Source: Mycobacterium sp.
GTDB taxonomy: Bacteria > Actinomycetota > Actinomycetes > Mycobacteriales > Mycobacteriaceae
NCBI GenBank assembly: GCA_018883075.1
Contig: VEQU01000014.1
Span: 1-34,117, forward strand
DNA length: 34,117 nt
Direction of reading: 5' to 3'
The translations under genes were made by a program, and so were the position numbers. Numbering within the stretch: position 1 is the stretch's first letter; every line of letters begins with the position of its first letter. This document shows positions 18,300 to 26,183 of the stretch, piece by piece. A model generated the notes under the pieces. It was not told where the DNA came from. It searched no databases and was given only the letters and a program-made list of their open reading frames with translations.

Positions 18300-19765
18300 G
18301 CGCGCGCGCGCCGCTGCCGCCGGAGTTGCAGCGGGTGCACATGGTCGGCATCGGCGGGGCCGGCATGTCCGGCATCGCCCGTATCCTGCTCGACAGGGGC
18401 GGTGAGGTTTCCGGCTCGGACGCCAAGGAGTCGCGCGGGGTGGCCGCGCTGCGGGCCCGCGGCGCACGCATCAGCATCGGCCACGACGCGACGAACCTCG
18501 ATCTGCTGTCCGACGGACCGACGGCGGTGATCACCACCCACGCCGCCATCCCGAAGACCAATCCGGAACTCGTGGAGGCGCGCCGCCGCGCGATCCCGGT
18601 GATCCTGCGCCCGGCGGTGCTGGCCAAGCTGATGGCCGGCATGCGCACCCTGATGGTCACCGGCACGCACGGCAAGACCACCACCACCTCGATGCTGATC
18701 GTCGCCCTGCAGCACACCGGCTTCGATCCGTCCTTCGCCGTCGGCGGCGACCTGGGGGAGGCCGGCACCAACGCCCACCACGGCAGCGGCGACATCTTCG
18801 TCGCCGAGGCCGACGAGAGCGACGGCTCGCTACTGGAGTACAACCCCGACGTGGCCGTGGTGACCAACATCGACGCCGACCATCTCGACTTCTTCGGCAG
18901 CGCGGCCGCCTACGCGGCGGTGTTCGACTCCTTCGTCGAACGGCTGGCGCCCGGCGGAACGCTGGTGGCGTGCGCCGACGATCCCGGTGCGGCCGCGCTC
19001 GCCGACCGCAGCGCCGCGATGGGGGTGCGCGTGCTGCGCTACGGCGGCGTGCCGTCGGCCGGACTGGCCGGCACGCTGATCGCCTGGGAGCAGCAGGGCA
19101 CCGGTGCCCTCGCCCACATCCAGCTCGCCGGTGAGAGCCGCCCGCGCACGATGCGGCTGGCGGTGCCGGGCCGGCACATGGCGCTCAACGCGCTGGCCGC
19201 CGTGCTCGCCGCCGTGCAGGCCGGCGCACCGGTCGACGGTGTGCTCGACGGACTGGCCGCCTTCGAGGGTGTGCGGCGGCGCTTCGAACTGGTCGGCACC
19301 GCGGGCGGTGTGCGGGTGTTCGACGACTACGCGCATCACCCCACTGAGGTGCGTGCGGCGCTGACCGCGCTGCGCGCGGTGGCCGGCCAGGACCACACCG
19401 GCCACCCGGCCGCGGTGCCCGGGCGCGCCATCGTAGTTTTTCAGCCCCACCTCTATTCGCGCACAAGGGCTTTCGCCCGCGAATTCGGTGACGCGCTGGG
19501 TATCGCCGACGAGGTGTTCGTCCTCGACGTCTATGCCGCCCGCGAACAGCCGCTGGCCGGGGTCAGCGGCGCGAGCGTCGCCGAACACGTCACGGTGCCG
19601 GTGCACTACCTGCCGGACTTCTCCAGCGTCGCGCAGCGGGTGGCCGAGGCGGCCCGTCCCGGCGACGTCGTGGTGACGATGGGCGCCGGCGATGTGAGCA
19701 TGCTGGGGCCGCAGATCATCGCGGCGCTCGACGCCCGGGCCGGCGAAAGATGGGGGTACCGGTGA
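18296..19765 (+). CDS. murC: UDP-MurNAc-L-alanine ligase MurC
   Basis: MurC starts the stem peptide by joining L-alanine to UDP-MurNAc. The 489-residue protein has the N-terminal [20 protein letters not shown] loop and the ATP site GTHGKTTTT at about 123-131. [21 protein letters not shown] and [14 protein letters not shown] are in the ligase domains. Length and motifs match M. tuberculosis Rv2152c. The start is a GTG overlapping murG, and the stop overlaps the ftsQ start. Confidence 0.95.
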   Translation: MSARAPLPPELQRVHMVGIGGAGMSGIARILLDRGGEVSGSDAKESRGVAALRARGARISIGHDATNLDLLSDGPTAVITTHAAIPKTNPELVEARRRAIPVILRPAVLAKLMAGMRTLMVTGTHGKTTTTSMLIVALQHTGFDPSFAVGGDLGEAGTNAHHGSGDIFVAEADESDGSLLEYNPDVAVVTNIDADHLDFFGSAAAYAAVFDSFVERLAPGGTLVACADDPGAAALADRSAAMGVRVLRYGGVPSAGLAGTLIAWEQQGTGALAHIQLAGESRPRTMRLAVPGRHMALNALAAVLAAVQAGAPVDGVLDGLAAFEGVRRRFELVGTAGGVRVFDDYAHHPTEVRAALTALRAVAGQDHTGHPAAVPGRAIVVFQPHLYSRTRAFAREFGDALGIADEVFVLDVYAAREQPLAGVSGASVAEHVTVPVHYLPDFSSVAQRVAEAARPGDVVVTMGAGDVSMLGPQIIAALDARAGERWGYR

Positions 19766-20808
19766 CCGAACACCCCGACCCCGAACACCACGACCCCGAA
19801 CACCACGAGCCAGAGTCCGAACCGGTGATCGAGCGCGACCTGCTCGACGACCCGGGCGACGATGCGGTGACCGAACCGGTAAGCGCACCCGTTACCGGCG
19901 ACGAACACGACGCGCCAGGGGACGAAGAAGAAAGACAAGAGCAAGAAGAACAAGAAAAAGAAGCCACCGGCGAACAGGCCGCGCCCGCCGATCCGGAGGG
20001 CCCGCGCCGGCGCGCCCGCCGGGAACGTGCCGAACGCCGCGAGGCCCAGCAGCGGGCCAGGGCCATCGAGGACGCGCGCCGCGAGGCCAAACGCCAGGCA
20101 CGCGGCGCGCTCGCCGAGCAGCCGGCCCGGCTCGCCGATCGCACCGTCAAAGGTCTGCGCATGCTGATCTGGCTCATCGTGCTGGCGGTCGTGAGCGTGG
20201 TGCTGGGCCTGGTGCTCTATTTCACGCCGGTGATGTCCGCGCGCTCGCTCGTCGTCGTCGGCACCGGTGCGGTGACCCGTGAGGAGGTGGTCGACGTCGC
20301 CAAGGTCGCCCCCGGCACGCCGCTGCTGCAGATCGACACCGACGAGGTGGCCGACCGGGTGGCCGGGATCCGCCGCGTCGCCAGTGCACGGGTGCAGCGC
20401 GAGTACCCCTCGGCGCTGCGGATCACGATCGTCGAGCGGATCCCGATCGTCGTCAAGGACTTTCCCGACGGCCCGCACCTGTTCGACCGCGACGGCGTGG
20501 ACTTCGCCACCGCGCCGCCGCCGCCCGGGCTGGCCTACATCGACGTCGACGATCCCGGCCCGGCCGATCCGCCGACCCGCGCCGCCCTGCAGGTGATGAC
20601 CGCGCTGCGGCCCGAGGTGGTCGCTCAGGTGAGCCGGGTGGCCGCGCCGTCGGTCGCGTCGATCACCCTCACCCTGACCGACGGCCGCACCGTGGTGTGG
20701 GGCACCACCGACCGCACCGCGGAGAAGTCCGAGAAACTGACCGCACTGCTGACCCAGCCCGGGCGGGTCTACGACGTCTCCAGCCCGGACCTGCCGACGG
20801 TCAAGTAG
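19762..20808 (+). CDS. ftsQ: Cell division protein FtsQ
   Basis: FtsQ is a bitopic divisome protein. The 348-residue product has a very acidic then basic cytoplasmic N-terminus and a transmembrane helix at about 133-155. A POTRA domain ([20 protein letters not shown] onward) and the FtsQ/DivIB beta domain ending SSPDLPTVK follow. The GTG at 19762 gives MTEH, matching the M. tuberculosis start, and overlaps murC (GTGA); an ATG four codons earlier is possible. The N-terminus is longer than I recall for M. tuberculosis (about 314 residues in total). The extra part contains a HHDPE-type repeat and a Glu/Gln/Lys run coded by unusually A-rich DNA (19921-19963). Confidence 0.94.
   Translation: MTEHPDPEHHDPEHHEPESEPVIERDLLDDPGDDAVTEPVSAPVTGDEHDAPGDEEERQEQEEQEKEATGEQAAPADPEGPRRRARRERAERREAQQRARAIEDARREAKRQARGALAEQPARLADRTVKGLRMLIWLIVLAVVSVVLGLVLYFTPVMSARSLVVVGTGAVTREEVVDVAKVAPGTPLLQIDTDEVADRVAGIRRVASARVQREYPSALRITIVERIPIVVKDFPDGPHLFDRDGVDFATAPPPPGLAYIDVDDPGPADPPTRAALQVMTALRPEVVAQVSRVAAPSVASITLTLTDGRTVVWGTTDRTAEKSEKLTALLTQPGRVYDVSSPDLPTVK
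19777..19806. repeat. 15-bp tandem repeat at the start of ftsQ
   Basis: GACCCCGAACACCAC occurs twice in tandem, with a decayed third copy after it. It encodes DPEHH repeats in the disordered FtsQ N-terminus. Confidence 0.8.
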
Positions 20809-20893
20809 CGCCGGAAAAACCGACGGCGACACGCCCGCGCGCATCCCCAATCTCGGGCCGTGCGGTCCTAGCGTGCGTGGTGTGCGGCACAAC

Positions 20894-20930
20894 TTGACAT
20901 AACTCTAAGTCTCTGGTTGAGGTTTAGGGT
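20894..20930 (+). promoter_or_regulatory. ftsZ promoter region
   Basis: The 176-bp gap before ftsZ becomes AT-richer at 20890-20935. It holds a perfect TTGACA at 20894-20899 and a -10-like TAGGGT (TANNNT) at 20925-20930. The two are 25 bases apart, too far for one promoter, so they may belong to two overlapping promoters. Transcription from TAGGGT would start near 20937 and give a leader of about 48 bases with GGAGGA before the ATG. ftsZ therefore has its own leadered promoter. Confidence 0.6.
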
Positions 20931-20984
20931 TTATCAGGAGGGTCGCGCCCAACCGAGTCCCCAGCACGGAGGAAGACCAGTCCG

Positions 20985-22133
20985 ATGACCCCACCGCACA
21001 ACTACCTCGCCGTCATCAAGGTCGTCGGAATCGGCGGCGGCGGCGTCAACGCCGTCAATCGCATGATCGAACAGGGACTCAAGGGCGTCGAGTTCATCGC
21101 GATCAACACCGACGCGCAGGCGCTGCTCATGAGCGACGCCGATGTCAAACTCGACGTCGGCCGCGACTCCACCCGTGGGCTGGGCGCTGGTGCGGACCCC
21201 GACGTCGGCCGCAAGGCCGCCGAGGATGCCAAGGACGAGATCGAGGAACTGCTGCGCGGCGCGGACATGGTCTTCGTCACCGCCGGCGAGGGCGGCGGCA
21301 CCGGAACCGGCGGCGCGCCGGTGGTGGCCAACATCGCCCGCAAGCTCGGCGCGCTCACCGTCGGCGTGGTCACCCGGCCGTTCTCCTTCGAGGGCAAGCG
21401 CCGCTCCACCCAGGCCGAGACCGGTATCGCGGCGCTGCGCGAGAGCTGCGACACCCTGATCGTCATCCCCAACGACCGGCTGCTGCAGATGGGCGACGCC
21501 GGCGTCTCGCTGATGGACGCCTTCCGCAGCGCCGACGAGGTGCTGCTCAACGGCGTGCAGGGCATCACCGACCTGATCACCACCCCGGGTCTGATCAACG
21601 TCGACTTCGCCGACGTCAAGGGCATCATGAGCGGAGCGGGCACGGCACTGATGGGCATTGGCTCCTCGCGCGGGGAGGGCCGCGCGCTCAAGGCCGCCGA
21701 GACCGCGATCAACTCCCCGCTGCTGGAGGCCTCGATGGAGGGCGCCCAGGGCGTGCTGATGTCCATCGCCGGCGGCAGCGACCTCGGATTGTTCGAGATC
21801 AACGAGGCCGCCTCGCTGGTGCAGGAGGCTGCGCACCCGGACGCCAACATCATCTTCGGCACCGTCATCGACGACTCGCTCGGCGACGAGGTGCGGGTCA
21901 CCGTGATCGCCGCCGGCTTCGACGCCAGCAGCCCGGGCCGCAAGCCGGTCTTCGGCAGCACCTCCATCGCCGCGGCCGGTTCCATCGCGCCGGGAGCCGC
22001 CGGGCAGTTGAGCACCTCGCTGTTCGACGGCGAGTCCATCGAATCGGTCGGCGTGCCGGTGCACACCAACGGCTCGTCGTCCTTCGGTGACGATGACGAC
22101 GACGTCGACGTGCCGCCGTTCATGCGGCACTGA
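20985..22133 (+). CDS. ftsZ: Cell division protein FtsZ
   Basis: FtsZ is the tubulin-like GTPase that forms the Z ring. The 382-residue protein is almost identical to the M. tuberculosis protein through the GTPase core. The tubulin signature GGGTGTG is at 103-109, and the T7-loop region [20 protein letters not shown] supplies the catalytic aspartate. The variable linker is followed by an acidic tail [14 protein letters not shown], which binds SepF and FtsW. The ATG has GGAGGA about ten bases upstream. It is preceded by its own promoter region and followed seven bases later by pgeF. Confidence 0.97.
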   Translation: MTPPHNYLAVIKVVGIGGGGVNAVNRMIEQGLKGVEFIAINTDAQALLMSDADVKLDVGRDSTRGLGAGADPDVGRKAAEDAKDEIEELLRGADMVFVTAGEGGGTGTGGAPVVANIARKLGALTVGVVTRPFSFEGKRRSTQAETGIAALRESCDTLIVIPNDRLLQMGDAGVSLMDAFRSADEVLLNGVQGITDLITTPGLINVDFADVKGIMSGAGTALMGIGSSRGEGRALKAAETAINSPLLEASMEGAQGVLMSIAGGSDLGLFEINEAASLVQEAAHPDANIIFGTVIDDSLGDEVRVTVIAAGFDASSPGRKPVFGSTSIAAAGSIAPGAAGQLSTSLFDGESIESVGVPVHTNGSSSFGDDDDDVDVPPFMRH

Positions 22134-22140
22134 CCCCTCG

Positions 22141-22848
22141 GTGACCGTCCGCATCCGTCGCGTCACCACCACCCGGGCCGGCGGGGTCTCCGCACCGCCG
22201 TACGACACCTTCAACCTCGGCGACCACGTCGGCGACGATCCGGCCGCCGTCGCCGCCAACCGGGCCCGGCTGGCGTCGTCGATCGGGCTGGCGGAAGACC
22301 ACGTGGTGTGGATGAACCAGGTGCACGGCACCCGTGTCGAGGTCGTCGACGGCCCGCGCACCGATCCCTTCGACGACACCGACGCACTGGTCACCGCGAC
22401 TCCGGGACTGGCGCTGGCGGTGGTGACCGCCGACTGCGTGCCGGTGCTGATGGCCGACGCCCGCGCCGGGGTGATCGGCGCGGCGCACGCCGGACGGGTG
22501 GGCGCGGCGAACGGCGTCGTGCTGCGCACACTGGAGGCCGTGCTCGCACTCGGCGCCCACGCCGCGGACATCTCGGTGCTGCTCGGCCCGGCCGTCAGCG
22601 GCCCCAATTACGAAGTGCCCCAACAGATGGCCGACGACGTCGAGGCTCGGCTGCCCGGCAGCCGCACCACCACCGAACGGGGCACACCGGCGCTGGACCT
22701 TCGGGCCGGTATCGCGCGGCAGCTGATCGACGCGGGTGTGAGCGCCATCGACATCGACCCGCGGTGCACGGTCGCCGACGAGAACCTGTTCAGTCACCGC
22801 CGCGGCGCACCCACCGGCCGGCTCGCCTCGCTGTTGTGGATGCAGTGA
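22141..22848 (+). CDS. pgeF: Peptidoglycan editing factor PgeF (YfiH/DUF152 family)
   Basis: This 235-residue protein of the laccase-domain (YfiH) family carries the metal-site residues in VNQVHG-type context (MNQVHGTRVEVVD), VTADCVPVLM and GAAHAGRVG. In E. coli the homologue is a cytoplasmic amidase that removes wrongly incorporated residues (such as L-Ser) from UDP-MurNAc, which fits its place in the dcw cluster. The GTG start is seven bases after the ftsZ stop and gives VTVRIRRVTTTRAGGVSAP, close to the M. tuberculosis Rv2149c product. The older name polyphenol oxidase should be treated with care. Confidence 0.9.
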   Translation: MTVRIRRVTTTRAGGVSAPPYDTFNLGDHVGDDPAAVAANRARLASSIGLAEDHVVWMNQVHGTRVEVVDGPRTDPFDDTDALVTATPGLALAVVTADCVPVLMADARAGVIGAAHAGRVGAANGVVLRTLEAVLALGAHAADISVLLGPAVSGPNYEVPQQMADDVEARLPGSRTTTERGTPALDLRAGIARQLIDAGVSAIDIDPRCTVADENLFSHRRGAPTGRLASLLWMQ

Positions 22849-22882
22849 CCCGGCGACGGACCCGGCGATGGACCCGGCGATG
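22847..22882. repeat. 12-bp tandem repeat, three copies, between pgeF and yggS
   Basis: Units of the form GGACCCGGCGAT run from the pgeF stop codon into the yggS start. Two copies place an ATG, at 22868 and 22880, both in the yggS frame, so the repeat duplicates the start region. Confidence 0.85.
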
Positions 22883-23635
22883 AATGACGCGACCGGCCGG
22901 GTGGCCGAGCTCACCGCCGCCCTGGCGGGCTTGCGCGCCCGGCTGGCCCGCGCCGCCGAGGCGGCCGGCCGTCCGGTGGAGGACATCGAGCTGCTGCCGG
23001 TCACCAAATTCTTCCCGGCCTCCGATGTGTCCATCCTCTGGCGGCTGGGCTGCCGGGCGTTCGGCGAGTCCCGTGCCCAGGAGGCGGCGGCCAAGGTGGT
23101 CGAGGTGCAGCGCCTGCTGCACTCGCCGCCCGGGGGCGGCCCGCGCTGGCACATGATCGGCAAGCTCCAGCGCAACAAGGCCCGGGCCGTCGCCGACTGG
23201 GCCCACACCGTGCACTCGGTGGACTCACCGAGGATCGCCGCGGCGCTGGGCGCCGCCGCCGCCGAGGGGCTCGACGCCGGCCGGCGCAGCGCGCCATTGG
23301 AGGTGTTCGTGCAGGTCAGCCTCGATGGGGACCCGGACCGCGGGGGAGTGGACATCGGCGACCCGGCTGCCGTCGACAGGCTGTGCGCCCTGATCGCCGA
23401 GCAGCCCGCGCTGGCGCTGGCGGGGCTGATGGCGATCGCTCCACTGGGGGCGGACCCCGACACCGCCTTTGCCGCCCTGGCCCGCGAGCACCGGCGGGTG
23501 CTGGCCCGCCACCCCGGGGCGCGGGGGCTGTCGGCCGGCATGTCCGGCGACCTGGAGGCGGCCGTGCGACACGGATCCACCTGTGTGCGTGTCGGTGCGG
23601 CGCTTCTCGGCGAACGTCCTCTAACGTCTCCCTAA
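22868..23635 (+). CDS. PLP homeostasis protein (YggS/PROSC family)
   Basis: The 255-residue product is a fold-type III PLP-binding protein without known enzyme activity, thought to buffer pyridoxal phosphate. The PLP lysine lies in LLPVTKFFP (Lys47). [37 protein letters not shown] and [20 protein letters not shown] carry the cofactor-binding loops. It matches M. tuberculosis Rv2148c. The ATG at 22868 or the ATG at 22880 could be used; both lie inside a 12-bp tandem repeat and neither has a strong ribosome site. In many Gram-positive dcw clusters this gene lies directly before sepF, as here. Confidence 0.92.
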   Translation: MDPAMNDATGRVAELTAALAGLRARLARAAEAAGRPVEDIELLPVTKFFPASDVSILWRLGCRAFGESRAQEAAAKVVEVQRLLHSPPGGGPRWHMIGKLQRNKARAVADWAHTVHSVDSPRIAAALGAAAAEGLDAGRRSAPLEVFVQVSLDGDPDRGGVDIGDPAAVDRLCALIAEQPALALAGLMAIAPLGADPDTAFAALAREHRRVLARHPGARGLSAGMSGDLEAAVRHGSTCVRVGAALLGERPLTSP

Positions 23636-23669
23636 ATCACAGCAGTCACAGCGTCACCACGACACAGCC

Positions 23670-23696
23670 TCAATACAAGATCGTCAATACAGATCG
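23670..23696 (+). repeat. Tandem direct repeat upstream of sepF
   Basis: TCAATACAAGATCG and TCAATACAGATCG lie back to back in the 80-bp gap before sepF. Three TCAC(A/C) words precede them at 23637-23657. The gap is much less GC-rich than its flanks. It may hold a sepF promoter or a regulator site; no clear -10 fits. Confidence 0.6.
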
Positions 23697-23715
23697 CCAG
23701 AAGGGTCCCGCGCAC

Positions 23716-24369
23716 ATGAGCACGCTGCACAAGGTCAAGGCCTACTTCGGTATGGCGCCGATGGACGACTACGAGGACGACTACTACGAAGACGACCGCG
23801 ACTCCGGCCGCGGCCGCGGCCGCGGGTTCCGTTCCGAGCGGTTCGACGACGGATACGACCGTCGCTACGACGACCATGACCCGCGCGACTACGACGACCG
23901 TGACGCCGACTACCCGCCCACCGGCGGCTTCCGCTCCGGCTACGACGGCGGGTTCGCCGAGCCGCGGTTCCGGCCGCGCGAGTTCGACGACATGCCGCGC
24001 TCGCGGTTCGCCCCGCTGCGCGGCTCCACCCGCGGCGCGTTGGCGATGGACCCGCGCCGGATGGCGATGCTCTTCGAGGAGGGCAGTCCGCTGTCGAAGA
24101 TCACCACACTGCGCCCCAAGGACTACAGCGAGGCCCGCACCATCGGTGAGCGCTTCCGCGACGGCCAGCCGGTGATCATGGACCTGGTGTCGATGGACAA
24201 CGCCGACGCCAAGCGCCTGGTGGACTTCGCCGCCGGTCTGGCCTTCGCGCTGCGCGGCTCCTTCGACAAGGTGGCCACCAAGGTCTTCCTGCTGGCGCCG
24301 GCCGACGTCGACGTCTCCGCCGAGGAGCGCCGGCGCATCGCCGAGGCCGGGTTCTACAGCTACCAGTAG
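23716..24369 (+). CDS. sepF: Cell division protein SepF
   Basis: SepF anchors FtsZ to the membrane; in actinobacteria lacking FtsA and ZipA it is the main Z-ring tether. The 217-residue protein begins [15 protein letters not shown], the amphipathic membrane-binding helix. An Asp/Tyr/Arg-rich linker (about 17-95) follows, and then the conserved SepF core, [20 protein letters not shown] to AEAGFYSYQ, which binds the FtsZ tail. The ATG has AAGGG about twelve bases upstream. A longer open frame upstream belongs to no recognisable protein. It matches M. tuberculosis Rv2147c. Confidence 0.95.
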   Translation: MSTLHKVKAYFGMAPMDDYEDDYYEDDRDSGRGRGRGFRSERFDDGYDRRYDDHDPRDYDDRDADYPPTGGFRSGYDGGFAEPRFRPREFDDMPRSRFAPLRGSTRGALAMDPRRMAMLFEEGSPLSKITTLRPKDYSEARTIGERFRDGQPVIMDLVSMDNADAKRLVDFAAGLAFALRGSFDKVATKVFLLAPADVDVSAEERRRIAEAGFYSYQ

Positions 24370-24399
24370 AGCGACCGTCGGGAGGTCCCGGAGTCTCGG

Positions 24400-24405
24400 T
24401 AGGCT
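24400..24405 (+). promoter_or_regulatory. Leaderless-type -10 element of yggT
   Basis: TAGGCT fits TANNNT and lies six bases (GCGGCG) before the GTG start at 24412, in the 42-bp gap after sepF. There is no ribosome site close to the GTG, which agrees with a leaderless start. Confidence 0.55.
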
Positions 24406-24411
24406 GCGGCG

Positions 24412-24702
24412 GTGGCGCCGTTCTTCCAGATCCTGGGTTTCGCACTGTTCGTCTTCTGGCTGCTGCTGATCGCCCGGATCGTGGTGGAGTTCATCCGCTC
24501 CTTCAGCCGGGACTGGCATCCGCGGGGGATCACGGTGGTGATCCTGGAGGCCATCATGACCGTGACCGACCCGCCGGTGAAGCTGCTGCGGCGGGTAATT
24601 CCGCAGCTCACGATAGGTGCGGTCCGGCTGGACTTCTCCATCATGGTGCTGCTGCTGCTGGCGTTCATCGGGATGAACGCCGCCTTCAGCGCCGCCGCCT
24701 GA
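24412..24702 (+). CDS. YggT family membrane protein (Rv2146c homologue)
   Basis: This 96-residue protein has two transmembrane helices, at about 5-25 and 76-94. The YGGT-family motif [15 protein letters not shown] sits in the middle. The family is widely found beside sepF and divIVA and is implied in division or envelope function, but has no defined activity. The start is a GTG with a -10-like TAGGCT six bases upstream. It is the orthologue of Rv2146c by position between sepF and wag31. Confidence 0.9.
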   Translation: MAPFFQILGFALFVFWLLLIARIVVEFIRSFSRDWHPRGITVVILEAIMTVTDPPVKLLRRVIPQLTIGAVRLDFSIMVLLLLAFIGMNAAFSAAA

Positions 24703-24775
24703 ACCCCCTAATTTCCCCGGGACATGTGCAACCGGCGGGTCAGGTGTGACAGGATGTGCGCCAGTTACAGCTTCG

Positions 24776-24802
24776 GGACGCCGAAAGCCGGCGTCCTACA
24801 CT
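24776..24802 (+). promoter_or_regulatory. wag31 promoter with inverted repeat
   Basis: A perfect 8-bp inverted repeat, GGACGCCG (24776-24783) and CGGCGTCC (24789-24796), directly abuts the -10-like TACACT at 24797-24802. It occupies the place of the -35 and spacer. Transcription would start near 24809 and give a 36-base leader with AAGGGG before the ATG. The palindrome could be an operator or could replace a normal -35; it is not followed by a T-run. Confidence 0.6.
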
Positions 24803-24844
24803 GCACAGCGGGGTTTTCCACCCTCCCAAGGGAAGGGGCAGACG

Positions 24845-25588
24845 ATGCCACTCACACCGGCCGACGTCCACAATGTGGCCTTCAGTAAGCCTCCGATCGG
24901 CAAGCGTGGCTACAACGAGGACGAGGTCGACGCCTTCCTCGACCTGGTGGAGACCGAACTCGCCCGCCTGATCGAGGAGAACGCCGACCTGCGCCAGCGG
25001 GTGGGCGAACTCGACGCCGAGCTGGGCTCCGAGCGCGGCGGCGTGGTCCAGCCGACTCAGGCCATCCCCGTCTACCAGCCGGAGACGTCGTCCGCCGAGC
25101 CGGTCAGCCCGTCGATCACCGAGGAGCAGGCCGTCAAGGCCGCCCGCGTGCTCAGCCTCGCGCAGGACACCGCCGATCGGCTGAGCGCCTCCGCGCGCGC
25201 CGAGGCCGACAAGCTCGTCTCCGACGCCCAGGCCAGCGCGGAGCAGATCGTCTCCGAGGCCCGCCAGATCGCCGAGACGACCGTCAGCGACGCCCGCCAG
25301 CGCGCCGACGCGATGCTCGCCGACGCGCAGACCCGTTCGGAGAACCAGTTGCGTCAGGCCCAGGAAAAGGCCGAGTTCCTGCAGGGCGACGCCGAGCGCA
25401 AGCACTCCGAGCTGATGAACACCATCAACCAGCAGCGCACGGTGCTGGAGGGCCGGCTCGAGCAGCTGCGCACCTTCGAGCGCGAGTACCGCACCCGCCT
25501 CAAGACCTACCTCGAATCCCAGCTCGAGGAGCTCGGTCAGCGCGGCTCGGCGGCGCCGGTCGATTCGGGCGACGCCGGTTACGCCTGA
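24845..25588 (+). CDS. wag31: Polar growth protein Wag31 (DivIVA)
   Basis: Wag31 is the coiled-coil scaffold that marks cell poles and directs apical wall synthesis. The 247-residue protein has the DivIVA lipid-binding domain at 1-60 ([20 protein letters not shown], then [14 protein letters not shown]). A linker with Thr71 in PTQAIP follows, the counterpart of the PknA-phosphorylated Thr73 of M. tuberculosis. A long coiled coil (about 100-230) ends in [20 protein letters not shown]. The C-terminus then stops after GDAGYA and lacks the FDQFNRG-type tail of the M. tuberculosis protein. The ATG has AAGGGG seven bases upstream. It has its own promoter region. Confidence 0.96.
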   Translation: MPLTPADVHNVAFSKPPIGKRGYNEDEVDAFLDLVETELARLIEENADLRQRVGELDAELGSERGGVVQPTQAIPVYQPETSSAEPVSPSITEEQAVKAARVLSLAQDTADRLSASARAEADKLVSDAQASAEQIVSEARQIAETTVSDARQRADAMLADAQTRSENQLRQAQEKAEFLQGDAERKHSELMNTINQQRTVLEGRLEQLRTFEREYRTRLKTYLESQLEELGQRGSAAPVDSGDAGYA

Positions 25589-25633
25589 GCTGTCCGACGC
25601 TGATCCGATAACGACCACGCAGGAGGCCGCCCG

Positions 25634-26164
25634 ATGCTGATGGTGGCGCTCGTGCTGGCCGTGATCGGTCTGGCCGCCCTGGTGACCGCGGTCGTCACCA
25701 GCAACGAGATCGTGGCCTGGGTGTGCATCGCGGCCAGTTCGGTGGGCGTCATCCTGCTCGTCGTCGACGCCGTCCGGGAACGGCAGGCCAAGCGCGCTGC
25801 GGGCCCGGCTCTCGCCGACGCCGAGGCCAGCGAGGCCGGCGAGGCCACCGAGGTGATCGAATCAGTCGAGTCCGTCGAGGCCGAGGCCACCGAGGTGATC
25901 GAGACCGACGGCGGTGTCGAGGAAGAGATCGACATCGACGAGGAGATCGCCGTGGAGGACCACCCCGAAGAGGTGGTCCACGACGAACCCGAGTTCGACA
26001 CCTACAGCGACGACGAGCAGGAGTTCCCGGAATCGGCCGAGGAGGCGGCGCTGCACACCGTCGACGAGGACATCGACGAGGACGAGGTGAGCGACGAAGC
26101 CGCTGCGGATGCCGCCGACGACATCAGCCCTACCGACGGCCCCTCCGACCCGGAGAAGCGGTGA
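25634..26164 (+). CDS. Two-helix membrane protein with acidic tail (Rv2144c homologue)
   Basis: The 176-residue product starts with two transmembrane helices (about 1-21 and 26-46), joined by SNEIVAW. A long cytoplasmic tail follows, almost entirely Glu, Asp, Val, Ala and Ser. By position after wag31 and by the sequence of the helices it is the counterpart of M. tuberculosis Rv2144c. No function is known. AGGAGG lies about eight bases before the ATG; a second ATG two codons later is also possible. The tail (residues 55-176) is strongly acidic and contains repeats of the type EATEVIE. Confidence 0.8.
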   Translation: MLMVALVLAVIGLAALVTAVVTSNEIVAWVCIAASSVGVILLVVDAVRERQAKRAAGPALADAEASEAGEATEVIESVESVEAEATEVIETDGGVEEEIDIDEEIAVEDHPEEVVHDEPEFDTYSDDEQEFPESAEEAALHTVDEDIDEDEVSDEAAADAADDISPTDGPSDPEKR

Positions 26165-26183
26165 CGGCCGCCGCAGGCCGCTG

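Noticed and set aside
20809..20827. Hairpin CGCCG/CGGCG after ftsQ as a terminator
   Set aside because: The stem is only five pairs with a long loop and no T-run follows.
20921..20935. TTTAGGG-like word before ftsZ resembling a telomere repeat
   Set aside because: Only one copy occurs; it is better explained as the TAGGGT -10 element of the ftsZ promoter.
25586..25633. Frameshift that would restore the Wag31 tail
   Set aside because: No reading frame after the stop encodes a FDQFNRG-like peptide, so the short C-terminus appears real unless the assembly is wrong.
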